The notes under the pieces: model-generated
The model's database searches: none
What the model saw: only the letters and a program-made list of their open reading frames with translations
Told to the model about the DNA's origin: nothing
DNA from: Bacteroidaceae bacterium
Lineage (GTDB): Bacteria > Bacteroidota > Bacteroidia > Bacteroidales > Bacteroidaceae
Length of the DNA stretch: 33,689 nucleotides
Assembly: GCA_024680695.1 (NCBI GenBank)
Contig: JAILBW010000065.1
Location: forward strand, 1 to 33,689
Direction: 5' to 3'
Shown here: in pieces, positions 1-8,666 of the stretch
How the letters are laid out: every line of letters starts with the position of its first letter
Numbering within the stretch: position 1 is the stretch's first letter
Made by a program: the position numbers and the translations under genes

Positions 1-201
1 GTGCAAAGAATCCTCGACCAAAGGTCAGAGTAGTGCAAACGAGTGGAATGACAAAGGAAATCCAAAGATTTCTTTTGGCATACCCGAGTGCAGCCTCATC
101 TTCGTCCGTCTTTCTGTGCCACAACGTGAGAAAATGGACAAAAACCGCAATTTGGCAGAAAGAATTGACGAAACTTGGCCTGCGGAACGAGTTTTTTTCT
201 T

Positions 202-209
202 TAACTTTG
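202..209 (+). promoter_or_regulatory. Bacteroidetes -7 promoter element for the AraC-type regulator
   Basis: TAACTTTG matches the Bacteroidetes TAnnTTTG -7 box and lies about 20 bp before the ATG at 230. A TTGG sits upstream at 175-178, but the spacing is longer than usual, so the -33 part is weak. This position argues against the longer ORF starting at 116, because the promoter would lie inside it. The predicted leader is very short. Confidence 0.45.
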
Positions 210-229
210 CTGACGTAAAACAGCAAAAG

Positions 230-1765
230 ATGAATACGAGGAAGACATTCTGCCCCTTTTTTTTCGTCCTTTTCCTTGCAGCCTGCCAGCATTGTGAGGA
301 GAGTCCACGCAAATCCGAGCCTGCTCCGGGAGTCCACAATTCGCCCAGTTGCATGCCAGAATACACCCTGCCCGACGGATGCGACTCACTCCTTTCGATA
401 GCCTGCGCAGCGTATCGAGCCGGCGACATGCAGCGCGCCATCGATGCCGACACGCAAGGACTTGCCGTTGCCCGTAAAGCCGGCAACAAAGTGGCAGAGG
501 CCCTGTTCCTGTTCAACAGCGGCGCTTGCCAGACTTGGCTGGAACAGGTGGACGAAGGCCTGGGACGGATGCAGAAAGCCATGAGCGTACTGACGAGACA
601 AAGCGACTCAGCCACACTGCTGCGCCTGCCATCGTTGTGGCAGGAAATGGCCAGTGCATACATTGCGGCCGAACGTCCCGATAGTGCCATTGCAGCCTGC
701 CTCCAGCGCGAGGAAGCCATCGCAAAAGCCGCTGCCTGCACAGCCGACGACAGCATCATCGACCGCCAACGAGGGCAGAACGCAGTTATGCTGGCCACAC
801 TCTACGACCATTGCGGTCAGACCGCCCTGAGCCGTCAGGCAATTCAGCGTTTCAACGAAACACGATATGCCCTCACCGCCGAAGGAGCGCACGGCCTTCT
901 CGACTACTACAACAGCACCGAGCAGGAGGATGCCTACATCGAAACCTTTCGCAGAGCCCGGGCCTACTTCGGCAACGATACGGTGAACGAGCGCTACCGC
1001 GATGAACTGGAGTTCCTGCTGAATGCCTATTACTGGAAAGACGACATCGACGGAGTGGCCCATACCGCAGGGAGTATCGTGCAACTCACTGAGGAACTGG
1101 CCAAACGCCGGATACAGGATGCCTCGCTGGAATGGCAAGAGCGTTTCAGACTCTCGGAGGCACAACAAAGTATCGAACGCGAACGCCAGCGGCATCGCAC
1201 CATTCTCTCGATAGGCATTGTGGCGGGGAGTGCGCTGCTTCTGATTATCCTTATCCTTCTATGGAATGGGCACCGACTTCGGCGCAAGAATCTGGTTCTC
1301 ACACGGCAGGCGCTGCGCGCAGTAACTCTCGAGGAAATGCTCTCCGCGCGCCGAAGTGCCCGTCAGCCGAAGCCAGTGGAGAGCGACGAAACCATATTGG
1401 AACGAATCGGCGAATGGCTCGACACCGACGACAACTTCCTTCAGAAACTCACCATCCGGGATGCGGCCCAAGCAATAGGCTCCACCCAGAAACGCATTGT
1501 CGAAGCCTTTGCATCGAAGGGCGGTGAGGGTGGTTTCAACGAGATCATCACCCAGAAACGCATCAACCGCGCCTGCCTGCTCATTCAGCGCGAGACCAAC
1601 TACACCATCGAGGCCATAGCGAAGTTCTCGGGCTTCCCCTCCGTGCGCACCTTCTATCGGAAGTTTCAGCAAAGCATCGGCCTCACCCCGACAGAGTATC
1701 GCGAGAGTCTCAAGAAACTGCAGGAATCAAGCTCGGATGCGAGCACCGCTCCGACAGAAAACTGA
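230..1765 (+). CDS. Membrane-anchored TPR sensor with C-terminal AraC-type DNA-binding domain
   Basis: This is a one-component transcriptional regulator of 511 aa. The N-terminus is a signal peptide ending in a lipobox-like LAAC (Cys19). Residues about 45-315 are helical and TPR-like, with a short charged coiled stretch at the end. A single membrane helix follows at about 322-345 (VAGSALLLIILILLW), then basic RLRRK. Residues about 390-495 form an AraC-type HTH (DAAQAIGSTQKRI; IAKFSGFPSVRTFYRKF). The topology implied is periplasmic sensing and cytoplasmic DNA binding. The start at 230 is preferred over 116 because it gives a proper signal peptide and follows a promoter box. The gene stands alone and converges on the secreted GLUG protein. 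Its targets cannot be read from the sequence. Prevotella genomes commonly carry such TPR/AraC proteins, and the ligand is unknown. Confidence 0.85.
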   Translation: MNTRKTFCPFFFVLFLAACQHCEESPRKSEPAPGVHNSPSCMPEYTLPDGCDSLLSIACAAYRAGDMQRAIDADTQGLAVARKAGNKVAEALFLFNSGACQTWLEQVDEGLGRMQKAMSVLTRQSDSATLLRLPSLWQEMASAYIAAERPDSAIAACLQREEAIAKAAACTADDSIIDRQRGQNAVMLATLYDHCGQTALSRQAIQRFNETRYALTAEGAHGLLDYYNSTEQEDAYIETFRRARAYFGNDTVNERYRDELEFLLNAYYWKDDIDGVAHTAGSIVQLTEELAKRRIQDASLEWQERFRLSEAQQSIERERQRHRTILSIGIVAGSALLLIILILLWNGHRLRRKNLVLTRQALRAVTLEEMLSARRSARQPKPVESDETILERIGEWLDTDDNFLQKLTIRDAAQAIGSTQKRIVEAFASKGGEGGFNEIITQKRINRACLLIQRETNYTIEAIAKFSGFPSVRTFYRKFQQSIGLTPTEYRESLKKLQESSSDASTAPTEN

Positions 1766-1775
1766 CACAAAGAAA

Positions 1776-1818
1776 GGCTCCCCCTCGCCAAAGGCATAAA
1801 GCCTCGGGAGGGGGAGCC
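1776..1818. terminator. Shared hairpin terminator between convergent genes
   Basis: GGCTCCCCCTC at 1776-1786 pairs perfectly with GAGGGGGAGCC at 1808-1818, and a smaller AGGC/GCCT stem lies inside. It sits 10 bp after the regulator's stop and 30 bp after the minus-strand stop at 1849. The flank on the minus strand is T-rich (TTTCTTTG), so it is a better intrinsic terminator for the surface-protein gene. It may also stop transcription from the left. Confidence 0.8.
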
Positions 1819-1848
1819 ACTCTCATCTGATGGATTCAGTTTCCCCTT

Positions 1849-2868
1849 TTAGCGAACGTAGTATTTCCTACCCTTTTCAATATAGAGTCCACGAGGCAGT
1901 CTGCCAGCAGGCATCTTGCGACCCGTCAGGTCGTAGATGGCATCGATGCCCTTTGTCCTGTCCGCTTCGTCTTGAACCATCTCGACGCCCGTCGCATTCA
2001 GATACTTGCCGTCTTCTTTGATGACAACACCATGCGTCGGATCGAGCACTGGCCGCTTATCCTCGCCAATGGTCTGATACCACACCTGCGTCGGACGCTC
2101 AGCCTGCAGCAGATAGGCAGCCTCGCCACTCTCGAACTGTTCTTCCGTGAGAGCTGTGCCCTGAAGCGTGGCCACCGGAACGAGATAATAGCAGTTCGTG
2201 AACTTCGTCAGTTCGGAAGATGACTGGCGCACAAGTGTCGAGCTGTTTACGGGACTGGCCTCATAGATGGTAGCTACCATGGTGTTCTGCACCTCGAGCG
2301 GCGATTTATTCCAGCCCACCAGACCACCAGTGTTGGCAGCATTGGGAGCCTCGACCTTGCCTACGAAGGCACAGTCGCGGATGACGCAGGTACCGGTCAC
2401 ATCGCGGTTGTCGGCGCAGAAACCGGAGATACTCGAGTCGCCGCTGTAGCTGGACTTCAGCGTCACGCTACTGTAAACGCGCTCCAGCACGAAGGGCTTC
2501 TCCTTGTTGTTGGTAATGAGCGAAGTAATCTTACGATAACCGCCGCCATCGACGGTGCCTGCAAGCTTCAAGTCGTGCACGGAAATGCCTCGCGTCTCCA
2601 GAATGGGAGAATATCCGTCGCGATCGGTGGCTTTCAGGTAGTATGTCAGTGTGTGGCCCTGTCCGTCAATCTCTCCGGAGAACAGATTGAGAGGCGTCAT
2701 TTCCGTAGCGCTCAGGTCGATGTCGGCCGTCAGGCGCACCTTGGCAGTACTCTCTCCGCCGTTCACCTGCTTGGTGAAGTAAGCCCAGTGAGCCACGCTG
2801 TTCACTTCGTAGTAGCCATCCTTCTTCTCGGGCAGCAGGAAGCCGAAAGAGGCATTCATCTTCTCCAT
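1849..2868 (-). CDS. C-terminal fragment of secreted GLUG-repeat protein (frameshifted from 2936-6148)
   Basis: This 339-aa frame continues the protein encoded at 2936-6148. It opens with a third copy of the module start seen twice upstream (DGYYEVNSVAHW, then RLTADIDLS and GEIDGQGHTL). GLUG-like beta strands follow (GGLVGWN). It ends with DLTGRKMPAGRLPRGLYI and a basic last few residues, a tail typical of secreted Prevotella proteins and resembling a T9SS sorting region. The frame stays open upstream to about 2994 and reads AYYLDAESYATYYDLL, a natural continuation of the upstream protein. The ATG at 2868 is therefore probably not a true start. One extra base in the shared region, or two missing, would explain the split. 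It could be a real mutation or an assembly indel. Alone the fragment has no signal peptide and would not be exported. Confidence 0.7.
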   Translation of the reverse strand: MEKMNASFGFLLPEKKDGYYEVNSVAHWAYFTKQVNGGESTAKVRLTADIDLSATEMTPLNLFSGEIDGQGHTLTYYLKATDRDGYSPILETRGISVHDLKLAGTVDGGGYRKITSLITNNKEKPFVLERVYSSVTLKSSYSGDSSISGFCADNRDVTGTCVIRDCAFVGKVEAPNAANTGGLVGWNKSPLEVQNTMVATIYEASPVNSSTLVRQSSSELTKFTNCYYLVPVATLQGTALTEEQFESGEAAYLLQAERPTQVWYQTIGEDKRPVLDPTHGVVIKEDGKYLNATGVEMVQDEADRTKGIDAIYDLTGRKMPAGRLPRGLYIEKGRKYYVR

Positions 2869-2935
2869 GGCCTTCAGTGCTTCGTCTGTGGTGTAAGAAC
2901 CGGCCTCGTAGGCATCCTCGATTTCCTTCAGCAGG

Positions 2936-5900
2936 TCATAGTATGTAGCATAGCTCTCGGCATCGAGATAGTATGCTCTGCGGGTCGAGTTTGCTCGTCA
3001 GGTCGTACATCATCCGATAGGCTTTCTTGCCCTCGAAGATATCGGAGAAGGCTTTCGAGAATTTCCCGATGAGTGCATAGCGGGCGGCGATGTCCGTGGT
3101 GTTGCCGACCTCGTCCAGCAGGTTGCGCAGTTCGGTCCTGAGTGCTTGGCTGAAGTTGGGAGCCAGTGCATAGTTTCCATCGGTAACCACTTCGTAGTTG
3201 TTCAGGATGGTGTTGGCGCGGATGACCTGTGCGTCCAGCACTCGGGCAACGCCATCGCCAGCCTCGTTCATCTCGCCCAGATAGTAGAGACGAGCGTCGG
3301 CGAAGCAAGTCAGGTTGTTGCTCACACCATTGTTATCCACACGAAGGCCCAGAGTGAGCTTGCCGTCGGTCACATTCACCAGGATGCGGTTTACATAGCG
3401 TCCGCCCTTGTAGGCATAGCTGGCACCAGTCTCATGCGAAGGCACGTAGAATTCGTCGCCGTCCATCGTGAACTGCATCTTAAAGTCGTAGGGCAGATTG
3501 TTGGGGTTCTGAATCCAGCAGTTCTCGCCGTCCCGAGCCTCCGAAGCTGCCAGTGCATCCTCGTTTACGGCCATGATGGGCACCTCGTTGTCGCCGGCAT
3601 AGAGAGTGGCGGCATAGTTGGTGTTGAGCACATTGTCCAGCGAGCGGTTTGTGAAGTGGAAGCCGTTGAGCACCAGTTCATAGACGCCGTTCTTCACACC
3701 ATTGAGCGTCTGGTAGCGATTCATCGTACCGCCATAGCAGAAGCCTACAGGCATGGCACCGGCCTTGCTCGGCGTATTGCCTCCCTTGCCGCTCCATCCG
3801 CTGTAGTTTTCAGCGAAGTTGGCGTTTACGAGCAGGTTCGTAACCTCCGAGCCAGCCGTAGCGTTGGCAGCAATCACCCTCAGCAACCATGTATCAATGC
3901 GCTTGATCTCGGCCTGCAGTTCGGCTGCAGAGAGTTCTTCGCGATCCAGAATGTAGGCCGACTCGCCATAGGGATTCTCATCGCTGGGTGCGCCTTCGCC
4001 TTGCAGATAGTCCTGAAGTGCATCGCACATCGGGCCCTGCAGTTCGGGATGAGCCTCCAGATAGGCCTTCATCTCCTCTACCTTATTAATATAGGACTGA
4101 TAGGCGGCAGCACTGGCATCGAGTGTTGCCTTCGACTTCATCAGTTCATTGTATGCTGCAGCTATCTCGGCCAGGGTGGTGAGATTGCCGGCAGCCTGGG
4201 CCTGAGCCACATAGGCTTCCTTCAGCGACTTCTGGGCCTTCATGTCGGCCACATATTCGGCGCCCGACTCGCTCAACACCGGGCGAAGCTCGGTGACGTC
4301 ACCGTTCACCACACAGCCGTATTCGCCGTTCACACAGTACACTACGCCGTGAGCATTGTTGAAGGTGGGATGAACATCCTCGCCGAGCGTCTGGTACCAC
4401 ACTACATTGGCAAACTGGTTTCCATTCAGGCGGAATGTCAGTTCGCCATTGCTTGCCATTTCCTCCGTCAAGGCTGTGAGCTGTCCCTTGCTGGAGAAGC
4501 TGTTCTTTACGGTAGCCGAGCCTCGGTAGGCCACTGATGAGCCATCCACTCCGCTCACTGCGGCCGTTGCCCAGCAGTTGGTCACCTTACCGTTCTGCAA
4601 CCAGCCGGAGAGTTGTGCGCTCTCACTGGCTCCCTTGACGGTGCCCGTCACATAACAGTTGGTCATAACAGGAGAGGCTTCGCTGCTCATATTGCAGCCG
4701 AAGATGCCGCCGGCGTTCTGGGCCGAAGCAGTTACAGAGCCTTCGTTTCCAAGACATTCCATCGTCACCGTACCGCTGCCGCTGGATCCGCCGATAAGGC
4801 CCACGTAAGCTTTTCCGCTGATGGAGCACGTTTCGTCGAGCACAAAATTCTTCACTACAACGCCCTCAGCCACACGGCCGAACATTCCTGCGTAATCGTC
4901 TCCAGTCTCCACGGTTAGGTTGCTGATAACGTGGCCCTGGCCATCGAAGGTGCCCTGATAGGCAACCCCAGAGCCGATGGGCTTGAAGGTTGCGTTGGCA
5001 TCGCTCATGTCGATGTCGGCCGTCAGTCGCGCACCGGCGTTTTTCTTGCCGCCATTCACACAGCTGGCAAACCACGACAGGGCATAGCCGTCGGCAATCT
5101 CGAAGTAGCCATCCTCGCCAGCCACAAGATAGTCGGGCTGGGCAAAGAGACAGTTCACGCAGAAACCATGCTGGAATTCGTGTTCCTGACGTTTACCAGC
5201 CTGTGCCGCATCGTTGGTGTATCCGCCACCGCCGCTCGTCGTACCGTCGCAGTTCACGTTGGCTGTCGAATATACCCTCGGATGGCTGGGGTTGGGAATG
5301 GGGAAGGCATCCTCGCTCAGCGACTGGTAGTAGGCCAAAGCGGTCTGGTCGCCGTTCAGCAGGAAGCACAATTCACCGCTGGCCACCTGCTCGGCCGTAA
5401 TCTCGGTGCAGTCGGCCGACACATTGGCAAAGCGCGATGTGTTCAGATAGTAGCAGTTGGTGTACACTGCGTTCTCAGGTTTGCGGTTGAAGGTGTTGTT
5501 GTCATTGTCGGCCAGCTGATAGCGACCCATCACGACGCAGTTCGTCACCTGCACGCCGGGCTTGCTCATGTAGCCCACCAGACCGCCGCACTTGAAGGCC
5601 TCGGGGCCTACCAGACTGCCGGCAAAGATGCAGTTCTCGACCACCGACGGCGTCTTGATGCGTCCAATCATACCGCCGCTCGTAGCATCGCCCACACAGG
5701 AGGTGGTGATGTCCACCGTACTCCAGCAGTTGCGCAGCGTCGATTCGTACATATCGCCCACGATGCTGGCAGCCAGTTTGTTCGAGGCCTTTACCGTGCC
5801 CTTGGCACCCAGGTTCTCGATTACGGCGCCGTTCTGCAGGAACTTGAAGATGGCGATGCCCTGCTCGTCGGCCGCATTGATATTGACCGTAATGGTGTGA

Positions 5901-6148
5901 TACTGTCCGTCGAAGTGACCTTCGTAGGTGGACACCATGCAGTCCTCGTTGAAGCCGTCGAGGTCGGCCATCAATCGTCCGTTAATCTTCACCTGACCAT
6001 CCTTGACCGCGTTGGCAAAGGCCTTGAAGTCGTCGATGGAAGTGATTTCGTAGTAGCCGTCCGTCTGCTTCAGTTCGGACAACTCCTTGCCGTAGCTGCG
6101 GCTTTGGGCACCGGCAAACAGCGCTAACGCCATTGCGCAGACCCTCAC
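2936..6148 (-). CDS. Large secreted/surface GLUG-repeat protein, N-terminal part (frameshifted)
   Basis: This is a 1070-aa frame with a hydrophobic N-terminus (MALALFAGAQS). Two module starts of the type DGYYEI/DGYFEI with A.L..D.D..F.G.FDGQ.H.I lead beta-helix-like arrays with GLUG-type repeats (GGLVGYM, AGMFGRV, VGLIGGS). Residues about 640-750 look helical. A jelly-roll-like, carbohydrate-binding-like region begins near NLLVNANFAENYSGW and runs to about residue 1000. No catalytic motif was seen, so an adhesin or glycan-binding surface role is inferred. The ORF-track start is a GTG; ATG at 6133 is an alternative. A better n-region (MNLTTQNKSGKNLR from 6187) lies in another frame, suggesting a second indel. 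The frame ends early at TGA 2936, where the C-terminal part continues in another frame at 1849-2868. An intact protein would be about 1,430 aa. Confidence 0.75.
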   Translation of the reverse strand: MRVCAMALALFAGAQSRSYGKELSELKQTDGYYEITSIDDFKAFANAVKDGQVKINGRLMADLDGFNEDCMVSTYEGHFDGQYHTITVNINAADEQGIAIFKFLQNGAVIENLGAKGTVKASNKLAASIVGDMYESTLRNCWSTVDITTSCVGDATSGGMIGRIKTPSVVENCIFAGSLVGPEAFKCGGLVGYMSKPGVQVTNCVVMGRYQLADNDNNTFNRKPENAVYTNCYYLNTSRFANVSADCTEITAEQVASGELCFLLNGDQTALAYYQSLSEDAFPIPNPSHPRVYSTANVNCDGTTSGGGGYTNDAAQAGKRQEHEFQHGFCVNCLFAQPDYLVAGEDGYFEIADGYALSWFASCVNGGKKNAGARLTADIDMSDANATFKPIGSGVAYQGTFDGQGHVISNLTVETGDDYAGMFGRVAEGVVVKNFVLDETCSISGKAYVGLIGGSSGSGTVTMECLGNEGSVTASAQNAGGIFGCNMSSEASPVMTNCYVTGTVKGASESAQLSGWLQNGKVTNCWATAAVSGVDGSSVAYRGSATVKNSFSSKGQLTALTEEMASNGELTFRLNGNQFANVVWYQTLGEDVHPTFNNAHGVVYCVNGEYGCVVNGDVTELRPVLSESGAEYVADMKAQKSLKEAYVAQAQAAGNLTTLAEIAAAYNELMKSKATLDASAAAYQSYINKVEEMKAYLEAHPELQGPMCDALQDYLQGEGAPSDENPYGESAYILDREELSAAELQAEIKRIDTWLLRVIAANATAGSEVTNLLVNANFAENYSGWSGKGGNTPSKAGAMPVGFCYGGTMNRYQTLNGVKNGVYELVLNGFHFTNRSLDNVLNTNYAATLYAGDNEVPIMAVNEDALAASEARDGENCWIQNPNNLPYDFKMQFTMDGDEFYVPSHETGASYAYKGGRYVNRILVNVTDGKLTLGLRVDNNGVSNNLTCFADARLYYLGEMNEAGDGVARVLDAQVIRANTILNNYEVVTDGNYALAPNFSQALRTELRNLLDEVGNTTDIAARYALIGKFSKAFSDIFEGKKAYRMMYDLTSKLDPQSILSRCRELCYIL

Positions 6149-6331
6149 GTAAGTTTTTACCAGACTTGTTTTGTGTTGTTAAGTTCATCTCGTCGCACAA
6201 CTGTGAATGATTCTCGTCGTTCCCTCCCGACTGTCCGCATCGCTGCCTGACAGCACGAAGGGGTGCGATGCCCGTCGGTTTATCCCTCCGAAGTGCGACG
6301 ATTATCGGAGGAGAAAACCAAACAGGCGACG

Positions 6332-6362
6332 CAAAATTAGCAAAAAAGCGTCACTATTCAAA
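6332..6362 (-). promoter_or_regulatory. Canonical Bacteroidetes promoter for the GLUG-repeat gene
   Basis: On the minus strand, TTTG (6359-6362) is followed after exactly 19 bp by TAATTTTG (6332-6339), matching the Bacteroidetes -33/-7 arrangement. Transcription would start near 6325, leaving an untranslated leader of about 140-190 nt depending on which start (6187, 6148 or 6133) is used. That leader is long enough to hold regulatory structure, but none was recognised. Confidence 0.7.
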
Positions 6363-6490
6363 CCGTTCTTCCAGCAATAATGGGAACAAAAGCCTCACTT
6401 GTTGTGCCAAATCAGCGCAGGAAGGCACATTATCCAGTTTTGGCAGGCGACAGAGACGGCTCCCTCACCAGAAAACAGCGTTTCGAGCGG

Positions 6491-6562
6491 CCTGACGTGA
6501 GTTCTGCCGAATGTCTTGACGTGGGTTCTGTCGAATGTCTTGACGTGGGTTCTGTCGAAAGC
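6491..6562. repeat. 24-bp tandem repeat, three copies
   Basis: Three adjacent 24-bp units run 6491-6514, 6515-6538 and 6539-6562. Copies 2 and 3 share CTTGACGTGGGTTCTGTCGA and differ only in the last bases, and copy 1 has a few substitutions. The period is a multiple of three, so every frame stays open and spurious ORFs arise on both strands. Confidence 0.9.
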
Positions 6563-6750
6563 CTGAAAACGCAGAGAGATGTTCCGTCATCCCTCCTCAA
6601 ATACAAAATGAGCGAGCAAGAGCCGGACACTTGTTTAAGGGCTATGCCAATCCAATGGAGCGGCAAGAGCCATCCGATCTTGCCCGAAGTTGGCCGAGTA
6701 GGGACAGAGGAAAAAGAGGTCAGCGAAGGCACCATTAGACAAAAGTTCAA

Positions 6751-6774
6751 ATGCAAAATGCAAAATGCAAAATG
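6751..6774. repeat. 7-bp tandem repeat ATGCAAA
   Basis: ATGCAAA occurs three times in a row and is followed by ATG. The same 7-mer array recurs at 23144-23166, downstream of the HAD gene. Both are intergenic. Confidence 0.9.
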
Positions 6775-7253
6775 AATCCGAGTAGACCGAAAAGCACAAT
6801 ATTTATTTACAGAAAGCCTCACACAGATTGAAGCGAAAGGCGACAGGGACTTTTGCGAAGCGTCGTTCGAGGGGGAACAGCGTGCCGTTCGGGCCGATGC
6901 AACACTTAGTTCCGACCGATACAACCCGTTGTTTTTGCTCCAGAATCGCGTAAAATCGGCCAAAGCCTCACGAGACTCAGAAAAACGCCGTATTTTCGAT
7001 AACTGATTATCAGGTATTTCCGCATTCAGAAAAGCTTTTAAGGGTGAAAAATGGCGCATTTTGAGGCCAAAAACGCCACATTTTGGGGTAGGAGCGATGG
7101 AAGGGCATTCATTAGAAAACTTCCGTTTTCATTACATCATACGATTCTTTCAAGGCAATCGAGGGGAAACGGAAGGCCCTGTCGGGAGCGGCGGAAAACC
7201 TTAATTAAAATTAAAAACGCGCCTGCGCGTAAGGTTATGTCGGGAAAAAGTCG

Positions 7254-7261
7254 TAACTTTG
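7254..7261 (+). promoter_or_regulatory. -7 promoter element for the efflux operon
   Basis: TAACTTTG within GTCGTAACTTTGCG matches the Bacteroidetes -7 box 30 bp before the ATG at 7291. The preceding A-run resembles the promoters at 25051, 28598 and 31112. The -33 region is poor. This is the most obvious promoter for the directon beginning with the TolC-like gene. Confidence 0.65.
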
Positions 7262-7290
7262 CGCGGATTTTTAGCGAAGAAGAGAGAAAA

Positions 7291-8628
7291 ATGAAAGGAA
7301 AATTGCTTTTCGTCGTGCTGGCAAGCATGACATTCATTGCGGCCGGAGCACAGCAGGCGTGGAGCCTGCAGGACTGCATCGACCATGCGCTGCAGCACAA
7401 CATCCAAATCCAGAAGGGGCGCATCGGCGAAGACCAGGGCGAGGTGTCGCTCTGGCAGGATCGTGGGGCGCTGTTCCCAAGCCTGAGCTTCAGTACGAGT
7501 CAGTCGGCTGGCTACCGTCCCTTCGAGGAGACAACGGCTATCGTACAGAACGGGCAGGTGACGAATACGTCGAACAAGGTGACATACCAAGGCTCGTACG
7601 GACTGAACGCCAACTGGACCTTGTGGAACGGCGGCATCAACCGCAAGAATATCAAGGCGCAGGAGCTGCAGAACGAGATTACGGCGCTGGCCACCGAGCA
7701 GAGCGAGCTCACGATTCAGGAGCAGATAGCCCAGCTCTACGTACAGATAATGTACACAAAGGAGGCGCGCAAGGTGAACGAGAAGCTGCTGGAGACGGCG
7801 CAGAGCCAATACGACCGCGGCCGCGAGATGCTGGCACAGGGACAGATGGCGCGCGCCGACGTGGCTCAGCTGGAGGCACAGCTGAGCAGCGCAAAGTATG
7901 ACGTAACAAGCAGCGAATCACAGATTGCCAACTACAAGCGCCAGCTAAAGGCGCTCCTGGAACTGGACCTGACGACACCCTTCGACGTGGCTGGCGAAGT
8001 GCCGAACGACGAGAAGGTGCTGGCTGCCGTACCGAGTGCCGAGGAGGCCTACGAACGCGCATTGGCCTCAAGGCCCGAGATACGGAGTGCCGAGCTGAGT
8101 CTCGACGCGGCCGACATGCAGCTGGACATCGCCCGCCGCGGCTTCCTGCCCACCGTGGGAGTGAGTGCAGGAGTGGGCGACAGCCACTACAGCGCCAGCC
8201 CCTATGGCATCGGCAAGCAGATGAAACGCAACCTGAATGCCAGCGCCGGAGTGACGGTGAGTGTGCCCATCTTCGACAACCGCCGCAACCGCGCCAACGT
8301 GAAGCAGGCCAAGCTGCAGCGCGCCAACTCGCAGCTGGATCTGCAGGACCGGAAGAACACCCTGAGCAGCACCATCGAGCAGTACTGGATCAATGCCTGC
8401 ACCCAGCAGCAGAACTTCATTGCCGCACAGACGCGCGCCGCCAGCCAGCAAGTGAGCTACGACCTGCTGAACGAGCAGTTTGCCGCCGGGCTGAAGAGTG
8501 TGGTCGACGTCCTCGAGGGGCGCGACAACCTGCTCGCAGCCCAGCAGGCCATGCTGCAGAGCAAATACACCGCCCTGCTGAACGTTCAGCTGCTGAAGTT
8601 CTACTCGGGCGACAAGATCGATTTGTAA
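7291..8628 (+). CDS. TolC-family outer membrane efflux protein
   Basis: This is the outer-membrane channel of a tripartite export system, 445 aa. A signal peptide (MKGKLLFVVLASMTFIAAGA) precedes WSLQDCIDHALQHN, the usual start of a Bacteroidetes OEP domain. Two long alpha-helical halves follow, with the family pattern of Ala/Gln-rich coils (e.g. MARADVAQLEAQLSS and LNEQFAAGLKSVVDVLE). The length is typical. The ORF track starts at 7051, but the ATG at 7291 lies 30 bp after a promoter box and begins a clean signal peptide. It is the first gene of the TolC/adaptor/ATPase/permease set, 38 bp before the adaptor. The substrate cannot be deduced. Confidence 0.92.
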   Translation: MKGKLLFVVLASMTFIAAGAQQAWSLQDCIDHALQHNIQIQKGRIGEDQGEVSLWQDRGALFPSLSFSTSQSAGYRPFEETTAIVQNGQVTNTSNKVTYQGSYGLNANWTLWNGGINRKNIKAQELQNEITALATEQSELTIQEQIAQLYVQIMYTKEARKVNEKLLETAQSQYDRGREMLAQGQMARADVAQLEAQLSSAKYDVTSSESQIANYKRQLKALLELDLTTPFDVAGEVPNDEKVLAAVPSAEEAYERALASRPEIRSAELSLDAADMQLDIARRGFLPTVGVSAGVGDSHYSASPYGIGKQMKRNLNASAGVTVSVPIFDNRRNRANVKQAKLQRANSQLDLQDRKNTLSSTIEQYWINACTQQQNFIAAQTRAASQQVSYDLLNEQFAAGLKSVVDVLEGRDNLLAAQQAMLQSKYTALLNVQLLKFYSGDKIDL

Positions 8629-8666
8629 AGGACAGCTCAATGATAATCGGAAAATAAAAATACAAG

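Larger units (their letters stand above)
6363..7253. other. Long intergenic region without a credible gene
   Basis: Two ORFs (6380-6775 + and 6430-7059 -) overlap each other here. Both are built partly from tandem repeats and lack family-like composition, signal peptides or start signals, so neither is called. Visible structure includes a 24-bp tandem repeat at 6491-6562, an ATGCAAA tandem at 6751-6774, a small palindrome GATAA-CTGA-TTATC at 6998-7011, and a hairpin at 7053-7077 (GGCG..TTTTG..CAAAA.CGCC). It may be a decayed or repeat-derived spacer. Confidence 0.6.

Noticed and set aside
116-229. N-terminal extension of the AraC-type regulator to 116
   Set aside because: The extension would place the promoter box inside the gene and bury the signal peptide; ATG 230 is better.
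3146-6127. Long + strand ORFs (463 and 398 aa) opposite the GLUG gene
   Set aside because: They are antisense shadows of a GC-rich coding region; the minus strand carries the signal peptide, repeats and secretion tail.
6380-7059. ORFs of 131 aa (+) and 209 aa (-) in the 6.2-7.3 kb gap
   Set aside because: They overlap each other, are partly made of tandem repeat translation, lack start signals and have no family-like segments.
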